Assembly (NCBI GenBank): GCA_002492335.1
Contig: DKYD01000013.1
Span: forward strand, 1-10,895
DNA length: 10,895 bases
Direction of reading: 5' to 3'
Source of the DNA: Lachnospiraceae bacterium UBA7109
GTDB lineage: Bacteria; Bacillota; Clostridia; Lachnospirales; Lachnospiraceae
A model generated the notes under the pieces. It worked only from the letters and a program-made list of their open reading frames with translations, had not been told where the DNA came from and made no database searches. A program made the position numbers and the translations under genes. Numbering within the stretch: position 1 is the first letter of the stretch; every line of letters starts with the position of its first letter. This document shows positions 1-4,827 of the stretch, in pieces.

Positions 1-162
1 TTCATTCGTTAAAGCGACAGCCCCCTTCTTACATTTTCTTTCGAGGATTAACCTCTAGCCAGATTGTGGTAAATGTTAAACCCTTATAAAGCTCATAAGG
101 CACTGCTCTCTGGCACAACACCTTACTTCACCACTTGGCAGACACTCTAGTTGCCTGTCTTT
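1..162 (-). ncRNA. Candidate structured non-coding RNA or riboswitch-like leader (may continue past the left edge)
   Basis: There is no convincing reading frame, but a near-consensus promoter just upstream predicts a transcript starting near 162. Read on the minus strand, the RNA can form a closing stem: AAA-GACAG (162-155) pairs with CUGUC-GC-UUU (20-11), with two bases bulged. It also has a 9-bp hairpin (124-116 with 105-97, including wobbles), a 6-bp hairpin CCUUAU/AUAAGG (100-95 with 87-82) and a GAGG/CCUC hairpin (55-52 with 46-43). GCCAGA in the loop of the 9-bp hairpin (114-109) is perfectly complementary to UCUGGC (63-58), which suggests a pseudoknot. Several pairings are mutually exclusive. 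I could not match it to tmRNA, RNase P, SRP, T-box or the common riboswitch cores I know. The raiA-motif RNA of Clostridia has about the right size and is pseudoknotted, so it is a possible identity, but I cannot confirm it from memory. Confidence 0.55.
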
Positions 163-168
163 AATATT

Positions 169-197
169 ATATTACCTACCTTCTGAAAATATGTCAA
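169..197 (-). promoter_or_regulatory. Strong sigma-A-type promoter of the candidate ncRNA
   Basis: On the minus strand the -35 box is TTGACA (197-192, perfect consensus). It is followed by a 17-base spacer and TAATAT (174-169); an overlapping TATAAT lies at 171-166 with a 20-base spacer. The predicted start is about 159-162. No good start codon with a ribosome binding site follows, which supports a non-coding product. Confidence 0.7.
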
Positions 198-393
198 TCC
201 AAAATTCATAATTTCAAAAAGAATTAGTAACGACTCAGTCTCCCGGCTAAAATATAACCGATGTACCCATAAATAACTTCCTTATATTCTCAATCATTCC
301 CATTTTTCTTTTTCTATTTTTATAGTCTTTCCTTTAATCCTTTTGACAAGTAGCAATTAAAGGAGAAAGACCCCTCGCTGGAATACTTATAGA
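198..393. other. Gene-free spacer between the rpsR terminator and the ncRNA promoter
   Basis: AT-rich spacer with no supportable gene on either strand. It contains the inverted repeat at 325-371 and a pyrimidine-rich plus-strand stretch around 300-325. The only small frame with a plausible upstream purine run is a 7-codon one near 255-280 on the minus strand, too short to call. Confidence 0.5.
325..371. repeat. Imperfect inverted repeat, 14-bp arms
   Basis: GTCTTTCCTTTAAT (325-338) is mirrored by ATTAAAGG-AG-AAAGAC (356-371). This gives 14 base pairs with a single two-base bulge around a 17-base loop. No U-run follows on either strand, so it does not read as an intrinsic terminator. It lies between the rpsR terminator and the ncRNA promoter and could be an operator, an mRNA 3' structure or a relic of a small mobile repeat. 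Confidence 0.5.
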
Positions 394-431
394 ATAAAAA
401 AACCGCCATTCTCTATTGACATGACGGTTTT
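394..431 (-). terminator. Intrinsic terminator of the rpsF-ssb-rpsR operon
   Basis: In the minus-strand transcript AAAACCGUCAU (431-421) pairs with AUGGCGGUUUU (409-399). This is an 11-bp stem with one G-U pair and an 11-base loop, merging into a run of U residues (402-396). It begins 11 bases after the rpsR stop codon. Confidence 0.88.
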
Positions 432-441
432 ACCAACTCTA

Positions 442-708
442 TTAATCCTGAACGTATGGCATCAGTGCAATATGACGTGCTCTCTTAATTGCTACTGTAA
501 GAGCTCTCTGATGCTTTGCGCAGTTACCGGTAATTCTTCTCGGAAGAATCTTACCTCTTTCAGAGATATACTTTCTTAACTTTGCTACATCCTTGTAATC
601 GATTTCGTTATTCTCTTTTCCACAGAATACGCAAACTTTTTTTCTTCTTCGTCCGCCGCCTCTTCTCTTGAAGCCGCCTTCCGGACGATTCCCTTTATCA
701 AAAGCCAT
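442..708 (-). CDS. rpsR: 30S ribosomal protein bS18
   Basis: Small-subunit ribosomal protein that pairs with S6 on the 16S rRNA platform. The 88-residue product has the usual length. It has a basic, glycine-rich N-terminus (residues 10-24) and the conserved S18 core, including the KILPRRITGNCAKHQR segment. Four potential zinc ligands are present (C26, C29, C63, H66), so it is the metal-binding 'C+' form rather than the cysteine-free paralogue some bacteria use under zinc starvation. A perfect AAGGAGGT (725-718) lies 9 bases before the ATG. It is the last gene of rpsF-ssb-rpsR, 38 bases after ssb, and is followed by an intrinsic terminator. Confidence 0.97.
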   Translation of the reverse strand: MAFDKGNRPEGGFKRRGGGRRRKKVCVFCGKENNEIDYKDVAKLRKYISERGKILPRRITGNCAKHQRALTVAIKRARHIALMPYVQD

Positions 709-746
709 CTTGCTTTACCTCCTTGATTCTCTACTTACCAAGTACT

Positions 747-1202
747 CTAATTAAATGGTAATTCTTCATCTATTCCATCCGGAATATTCATGAAGCCGTC
801 ACCTGCATCTGAAATTGGTGATGATGCCTGAGCCGGAGATGGTGATGCCTGATAGTTTCCCGCATTTGCATTACTTACAGCTTTGCTCTCGGCAAATTCC
901 TGATCCTCCACAACAACGTCAGTTGTGTATACCCTCTGGCCGTCCTTATTCGTATAACTGCCTGTCTGGATACGTCCGGTAACTACCACCTTGAGTCCCT
1001 GGCGGAAATATTTCTCTGCAAACTCAGCGCTTCTTCCAAAAGCCACACATCCGATAAAATCTGCGGTCTGGTCTCCATCATTACGTCTGAATCTGCGGTC
1101 AACTGCCAATGTATATCTGGCGATAGCCATAGAGCTGTCACCCTGAGAATATCTTATTTCCGGATCCCTTGTTAAGCGTCCCATCAAAATTACTTTATTC
1201 AT
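747..1202 (-). CDS. ssb: Single-stranded DNA-binding protein SSB
   Basis: Binds and protects single-stranded DNA during replication, repair and recombination, and recruits partners through its C-terminal tip. The 151-residue product starts with the typical OB-fold opening (MNKVILMGRLTRDPEIRY), and the OB fold runs to about residue 108. A flexible Ala/Ser/Pro/Asn-rich linker (about 109-133) and an acidic tip ending DEELPFN follow. Most SSBs end exactly at LPF, whereas here one Asn follows the Phe. An AGAGGT-type ribosome binding site (1214-1209) precedes the ATG, 21 bases after the rpsF stop. The middle position in rpsF-ssb-rpsR is the conserved Firmicutes arrangement, co-expressing SSB with S6 and S18. 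Confidence 0.97.
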   Translation of the reverse strand: MNKVILMGRLTRDPEIRYSQGDSSMAIARYTLAVDRRFRRNDGDQTADFIGCVAFGRSAEFAEKYFRQGLKVVVTGRIQTGSYTNKDGQRVYTTDVVVEDQEFAESKAVSNANAGNYQASPSPAQASSPISDAGDGFMNIPDGIDEELPFN

Positions 1203-1223
1203 ATCATTACCTCTTCTTCCTGC

Positions 1224-1511
1224 TTATGCTTCCTGTCTAACGCATAAATATCTGATTACGCCGTCCATGATGCGAATTCTCTGCTCGATTTCGCCTGGAG
1301 CTTCAGCATCAGCCTCGAAGTGGATGAAATAGTAATATGCTTCTTTCATCTTCTGAATTTCGTAAGCTAATCTCTTCTTACCCCATTCATCAACATCTGA
1401 GATCTGACCACCGAAACGCTCTACTAATGCTTTTACCTTTTCGATAACCTGTTCTCTCGCGTCGTCTTCGATTTTTGCACTGACAACAACAGCTAATTCA
1501 TATTTATTCAT
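1224..1511 (-). CDS. rpsF: 30S ribosomal protein bS6
   Basis: S6 binds S18 and the central domain of 16S rRNA. The product is 95 residues, normal for the family, starting MNKYELAVVVSAK. It contains the conserved VDEWGKKRLAYEIQKMKEAYYYFIHF core and ends in IRYLCVRQEA. The open frame extends upstream to 1607, but that extension does not resemble S6 and lies in the 5' leader. The start at 1511 follows AAGGAGGT (1531-1524) with a 12-base gap. The gene heads the operon with ssb and rpsR and has its own promoter at 1616-1644. The leader may mediate feedback by the S6:S18 complex. Confidence 0.96.
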   Translation of the reverse strand: MNKYELAVVVSAKIEDDAREQVIEKVKALVERFGGQISDVDEWGKKRLAYEIQKMKEAYYYFIHFEADAEAPGEIEQRIRIMDGVIRYLCVRQEA

Positions 1512-1610
1512 GTTGCCTCTTGCACCTCCTTCTGGTCTTTTGGCCCCCGTCTCTTCCCGGGAGCAAGGATATCCACCGGGCAGACCGGCAGAAAAATAAT
1601 GTATCACGGT
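1512..1610 (-). promoter_or_regulatory. Structured 5' leader of rpsF, candidate S6:S18 autoregulatory element
   Basis: About 98 transcribed bases precede the rpsF start. In the transcript CCCGG (1580-1576) can pair with CCGGG (1560-1556), with a small GGA/UCC pairing inside its loop. GGUCU (1586-1582) can pair with AGACC (1538-1534), which ends just before the Shine-Dalgarno. The arrangement is an asymmetric, CCG-containing structure abutting the ribosome binding site. In many bacteria the S6:S18 complex is known to bind a CCG-containing structure in the rpsF leader and repress translation. Assigning this leader to that class is inference from position and general shape. Confidence 0.42.
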
Positions 1611-1615
1611 TAACT

Positions 1616-1644
1616 ATGATACCACACAAGGCGCTTTATTTCAA
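1616..1644 (-). promoter_or_regulatory. Promoter of rpsF-ssb-rpsR
   Basis: TTGAAA (1644-1639), a 17-base spacer and TATCAT (1621-1616), with a TG one base upstream of the -10 (extended -10). The -35 box overlaps the stop codon of the DUF951 gene. The predicted start is near 1610. Confidence 0.75.
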
Positions 1645-1829
1645 GCTTTTTTCTTTAAATCCTTCGTGTTTTTCACCACCAGCTTCCGGGCTATCATAAT
1701 CTGATGCCCACATCCTTTACATTTCAACCGGAAATCTGCTCCCACGCGGAGTATTTCCCATTCCTTACTGCCGCATGGATGTGGTTTTTTCATTGTTATA
1801 ACATCTCCGACTTCATAAACATATTCCAC
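1641..1829 (-). CDS. DUF951 family small zinc-ribbon-like protein
   Basis: A 62-residue protein that reads as DUF951, a widespread small Firmicutes family of unknown role (Bacillus YyzM is, as I recall, a member). The pattern fits the family: an N-terminal VGDVITMKKPHPCG segment, then DFRLKCKGCG and a basic C-terminus. Cysteines C19, C37 and C40 with nearby histidines (H17, H42) could bind a metal. The start codon is GTG, preceded by AGGGGG (1843-1838) with an 8-base gap. Only 3 bases separate it from the sortase stop, so the two genes are probably translationally coupled. Genes of this family often sit near rpsF, as here. Function unknown. Confidence 0.88.
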   Translation of the reverse strand: MEYVYEVGDVITMKKPHPCGSKEWEILRVGADFRLKCKGCGHQIMIARKLVVKNTKDLKKKA

Positions 1830-1832
1830 AGT

Positions 1833-2672
1833 CTATTCCCCCTCATTTAATGGTATGCTTTCTTCCAGAACGCCTCTTACCACATAACGGTGATTATCAC
1901 TGGCCCCTGTACAGGTAGAAAGCGTCACGATCGTATCTTCTTCTGTCACTTCAACTCCGGTGTCATATTCTGCAGTCTCCTTCGTCATATTCAGAAATGT
2001 CTGAAATTCCTCCGCCGATGCAAACTGTATCTGATAAGTCTCTGAGTCTTCCGTCACAACCCCGGTTGAATAGATATGATACCTGTGCTCATACCCATCC
2101 GGTGTATACAAATAAAAATAAGGATTATCCTTCCAGAAATTTTGATCCTTATAATCCTCCAGATGCCGGAACATCGAGCCATTCTTCATACGGTGTCCAA
2201 AGATCACCGTATTCTTATCCTGAAAATCCGGTGCATTCTCTTCACTGACAAAAATCGTTCCCAATGTATTTTCCTTCCCGGAAAATGTCCTGTGCAGATA
2301 TTCGTTATTATCCTTTCCCTGCACCACCGGATAATTAATGACAGAAGGTTCCGGATAGAACCGGATCCATGCCGCCGTATCCGGATTCAGACGCAACAAT
2401 TCATCAAAATTCACCCGAAAAACACCTGCATGATCCGTATCCTCTCCGCCGTCTTCACTTCCTTCACTTTCTTCATTCAATTCCAATACAAGATCCTGGA
2501 TTTTTTCATATTCACCCTGACCTTTCCAGTAGCCTCCGATGATTTTTATAAGCTGAAATGCAGACACGCAAAAAACAATCAGACACAAAATTAAAATTAT
2601 ATTCTGAATCATTCTGCCCTTCCTTTTTTTCTTCCGGTTTCTGCAATATCTTTCCTGCCCGTTCTCTTTCAT
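1833..2672 (-). CDS. srtB: Class B sortase
   Basis: Membrane-anchored cysteine transpeptidase that cleaves a C-terminal sorting signal on secreted proteins and joins them to peptidoglycan or pilin. Numbered from the ATG at 2672 (279 residues), a basic cytoplasmic segment (about 8-20) is followed by one membrane helix (about 22-43). An acidic linker (E/S/G/D-rich, about 66-80) and the sortase barrel come next. The catalytic set is complete: H160 in VIFGHRM, C254 in TLSTC and R266 in RYVVRG, with class-B spacing. The open frame reaches a TTG at 2714 and an ATG at 2705, but both sit at or upstream of the predicted transcription start. Internal ATGs at 2672 or 2612 are more likely; the choice is uncertain because no ribosome binding site is strong. 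No sortase substrate is encoded nearby. It probably forms an operon with the DUF951 gene. Confidence 0.9.
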   Translation of the reverse strand: MKENGQERYCRNRKKKRKGRMIQNIILILCLIVFCVSAFQLIKIIGGYWKGQGEYEKIQDLVLELNEESEGSEDGGEDTDHAGVFRVNFDELLRLNPDTAAWIRFYPEPSVINYPVVQGKDNNEYLHRTFSGKENTLGTIFVSEENAPDFQDKNTVIFGHRMKNGSMFRHLEDYKDQNFWKDNPYFYLYTPDGYEHRYHIYSTGVVTEDSETYQIQFASAEEFQTFLNMTKETAEYDTGVEVTEEDTIVTLSTCTGASDNHRYVVRGVLEESIPLNEGE

Positions 2673-2716
2673 TTTCTCTACGTCCACATCCTTCTCTGCC
2701 TTCATTTCTGACAATT

Positions 2717-2745
2717 ATTATAACATCGGCTCATACCACTCTCAA
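2717..2745 (-). promoter_or_regulatory. Promoter of srtB-DUF951
   Basis: TTGAGA (2745-2740), a 17-base spacer and a perfect TATAAT (2722-2717). The predicted start is about 2709-2712, which places the upstream TTG codon (2714) outside the mRNA. Confidence 0.75.
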
Positions 2746-2775
2746 CTATTTTATATTTTTTTAATACCCAGTTTA

Positions 2776-2803
2776 TTGACTTTCTCTTTTATCTCTGTAT
2801 GAT
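2776..2803 (+). promoter_or_regulatory. Promoter of the zinc-ribbon/DUF5685/J-domain operon
   Basis: TTGACT (2776-2781), a 16-base spacer and TATGAT (2798-2803). It is divergent from the srtB promoter, with about 30 bases between the two -35 boxes. AGGAGG at 2814-2819 precedes the first ATG. Confidence 0.65.
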
Positions 2804-2829
2804 GTTTATTATCAGGAGGCGATATCATC

Positions 2830-3225
2830 ATGAGAGAAAAGTTAACCCGTTTTATGTACGGAAGATATGGAGCTGATTATTTAGGAAAATGTATAGCTGG
2901 TATTGGCATTGCCGCTATACTGCTTGCAATTATTTTTAACAGCCGTCTGTTATCCCTGCTTGCATGGGTCTGCATTATTTACACATATTTCCGTATGTTT
3001 TCTAAAAATATTTACAAACGTTCTGCTGAAAACCAGGCATTTCTGACAAAAACTTACCGTCTCAGATGTTTTTTCACACGGCAAAAGAATATGATGCAGC
3101 AGAGAAAGACACATCATATTTACAAATGCCCGTCCTGCAGCCAGAAAATCCGTATCCCGCGCGGCAAAGGCCGTATTGAGATCCGCTGTCCAAAGTGTGG
3201 CACAACCTTTATCAAAAAAAGTTAA
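2830..3225 (+). CDS. Two-TM membrane protein with C-terminal zinc ribbon
   Basis: 131 residues, function unknown. A basic N-terminus carrying FMYGRYGADYL (residues 8-18) precedes two hydrophobic segments (about 19-36 and 39-56). A strongly basic linker follows, and the tail holds two CxxC pairs, CPSC (100-103) and CPKC (120-123), separated by a beta-strand-like RIPRGKGRIEIR stretch. This is the classic zinc-ribbon layout, as in zinc-ribbon heads of many bacterial membrane proteins. Both termini are probably cytoplasmic by the positive-inside pattern. AGGAGG (2814-2819) lies 10 bases before the ATG. It is the first gene of a three-gene operon, 13 bases before the DUF5685 gene. I recognise the N-terminal motif from small Lachnospiraceae proteins but know no experimental role; the ribbon could bind protein or RNA. 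Confidence 0.85.
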   Translation: MREKLTRFMYGRYGADYLGKCIAGIGIAAILLAIIFNSRLLSLLAWVCIIYTYFRMFSKNIYKRSAENQAFLTKTYRLRCFFTRQKNMMQQRKTHHIYKCPSCSQKIRIPRGKGRIEIRCPKCGTTFIKKS

Positions 3226-3238
3226 AAGAGGGTTTTTT

Positions 3239-4096
3239 ATGTTTGGATATATTGCAATTAATAAAGCAGAAATGAAATTCAAAGACTTTGATATTTACCA
3301 TTCTTACTACTGTGGTCTCTGCAAAACCCTGAAAAGCGATTATGGCAGGCGCGGTCAGATGACCCTTTCTTATGATATGACTTTTCTTATTCTTCTGCTT
3401 ACCGGTCTCTACGAGCCGGAGACAAAGACGGAAAAGGTAAACTGTATCGCCCATCCCCTGGAAAAGCATACCGCACGCACGAATCTATATACAGACTATG
3501 CAGCTTCCATGAATCTGATTCTTTCTTATTATAAATGCAAGGATGACTGGAATGATGATAAGAAGAAAAAAAGCTATCTTTTTGCAAAAGCTTTAAAACC
3601 ACGGATATCTGAACTCAAAACCCGTTATCCCGACAAAATAAGACGTATTGATTCTGATTTAAAAAAATTATCCTGGTATGAGCAGGCAGAAGAAACAGAT
3701 ATTGACAAAATGGCTGGTATTTTCGGAGATATTATGGCAGAAATCTTTGCTTACCGAAAAGACGAATGGGAAGATTCCCTGCGGAAAATCGGTTTCTTTC
3801 TGGGAAAATTTATTTATCTTATGGACGCCTGCGAAGATATCGAGAAGGATATCCAGACCGGAAGCTATAATCCGCTCAGAGAAATGTTTTTTCAAAATGA
3901 ACACTTTGACGAGGACTGCCGCCAGATATTAACTTTGATGATTGCGGAATGCTCACGGGAATTTGAAAAACTTCCTATTCTGCTGCACGCAGATATTCTT
4001 CGCAACATTTTGTATTGCGGAGTATGGTGCCGTTATACGGCTGTCACGGAAAAACGAAAAATGCAAGCGTCGAACACGGAACAGACAGGAGAATAA
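3239..4096 (+). CDS. DUF5685 family protein
   Basis: A 285-residue, mostly helical protein of unknown function matching DUF5685. It begins MFGYIAINKAEMKFKDFDIY and then HSYYCGLCKTLKSDYGRRGQ. C25 and C28 (CGLC) with C69 and H72 (CIAH) form a CxxC...CxxH set that could bind zinc. Near residues 194-204, LMDACEDIEKD is an Asp/Glu cluster on a helix, followed by the family-typical GSYNPL. That cluster recalls the acidic motifs of all-helical prenyl synthases, but only superficially. The start at 3239 is chosen over an upstream in-frame ATG (3176) because AGAGGG (3227-3232) lies 6 bases before it and the upstream ATG is inside the previous gene. The J-domain gene follows after 5 bases. Confidence 0.85.
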   Translation: MFGYIAINKAEMKFKDFDIYHSYYCGLCKTLKSDYGRRGQMTLSYDMTFLILLLTGLYEPETKTEKVNCIAHPLEKHTARTNLYTDYAASMNLILSYYKCKDDWNDDKKKKSYLFAKALKPRISELKTRYPDKIRRIDSDLKKLSWYEQAEETDIDKMAGIFGDIMAEIFAYRKDEWEDSLRKIGFFLGKFIYLMDACEDIEKDIQTGSYNPLREMFFQNEHFDEDCRQILTLMIAECSREFEKLPILLHADILRNILYCGVWCRYTAVTEKRKMQASNTEQTGE

Positions 4097-4101
4097 ATAT
4101 T

Positions 4102-4809
4102 ATGACAGACCCTTACTCCATTCTGGGCGTACCGAGAGGAGCCTCAGATGAAGAAATCAAGAAAGCATATCGGAACTTAAGCCGGAAATATCATCCGGAT
4201 GCAAATATCAATAATCCCAACAAAAAACAGGCGGAGGACAAGTTCAAAGAAGTCCAGCAGGCATACCGTCAGATCATGCAGGAGAAAGAATACGGTCCTT
4301 CCGCCGGATATTCCCAGGACACCTCCGAAGACTTCGGAAGCTTTGGTTATGGTCCGTTCCGGGGTTTCTACGGAGAATACCGCCAGCAGAAAAACACCGA
4401 AAATACAGAAAATGAAGAAGGGCTCCACATGCGTGCCGCCGCAAATTTTATTAACAGCGGGCATTATCAGGAAGCTCTTAATCTTCTGAATGGAATCCAA
4501 ACGCACAATGCACTCTGGCACTATTACAGCGCCCTTGCGAACTCCGGCATCGGAAATAATGTGAACGCTCTCATCCACGCCCGGGAGGCCCTCCGGCTTG
4601 AACCAGATAACTTCCAGTACCAGATACTTGTAAACCGCCTGGAAAGCGGTGGTACATGGTATCAGCAGCAACAGAGTCCTTACGAGTCCACCTTTACCGG
4701 CGGCGGCAGCTGGTGCATGAAACTGTGTATCGCTAATCTTGTATGTAATCTCTGCTGCGGAGGAGGCGGCTTATGCTGCGGAGGCGGATATCCGGGAGGA
4801 TATGTCTAA
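4102..4809 (+). CDS. J-domain protein with TPR-like region and Cys/Gly-rich tail
   Basis: 235 residues. The J-domain (about 2-65) opens MTDPYSILGVPRGASDEEIKKAYR and has the HPD tripeptide at 31-33, needed to stimulate Hsp70/DnaK ATPase. This is not DnaJ itself, as the G/F-zinc finger-substrate modules are absent. A Gly/Tyr/Phe-rich linker (66-105) leads to a helical TPR-like segment (about 107-182) with ALWHYYSALANSGIGN and ALIHAREALRLEPDN repeats. The last 35 residues hold seven cysteines among hydrophobic residues and glycines (C205, C209, C215, C218, C219, C225, C226). AGGAG (4087-4091) overlaps the end of the DUF5685 gene, suggesting translational coupling. It is probably a specialised co-chaperone whose clients may include the two upstream products (inference). 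Confidence 0.9.
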   Translation: MTDPYSILGVPRGASDEEIKKAYRNLSRKYHPDANINNPNKKQAEDKFKEVQQAYRQIMQEKEYGPSAGYSQDTSEDFGSFGYGPFRGFYGEYRQQKNTENTENEEGLHMRAAANFINSGHYQEALNLLNGIQTHNALWHYYSALANSGIGNNVNALIHAREALRLEPDNFQYQILVNRLESGGTWYQQQQSPYESTFTGGGSWCMKLCIANLVCNLCCGGGGLCCGGGYPGGYV

Positions 4810-4827
4810 ACACCTCCTGCCCTCTGC

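Noticed and set aside
1..180. tmRNA, RNase P RNA, SRP RNA or 6S RNA
   Set aside because: No tag reading frame or tRNA-like end, no RNase P or SRP signature sequences, and local hairpins plus a pseudoknot instead of the long rod of 6S.
255..280. Seven-codon minus-strand peptide MGTSVIF preceded by AAGGAAG
   Set aside because: Too short to support, with no promoter immediately upstream and no regulatory context downstream.
1512..1607. N-terminal extension of rpsF by 32 residues
   Set aside because: It does not resemble S6, lies in the structured leader, and the strong AAGGAGGT is placed for the start at 1511.
1997..2764. Plus-strand open frames across the sortase gene
   Set aside because: They are antisense to a complete sortase with its catalytic motifs. 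Their translations are low-complexity and lack good ribosome binding sites.
4177..4671. Minus-strand open frame opposite the J-domain gene
   Set aside because: It is the antisense of a clear J-domain/TPR coding sequence and has no recognisable motif.
4793..4818. GGAGG/CCTCC hairpin between the J-domain and exchanger genes as a bidirectional terminator
   Set aside because: Only five base pairs with a 13-base loop and no U-run on either strand, so I could not call a terminator for either gene.
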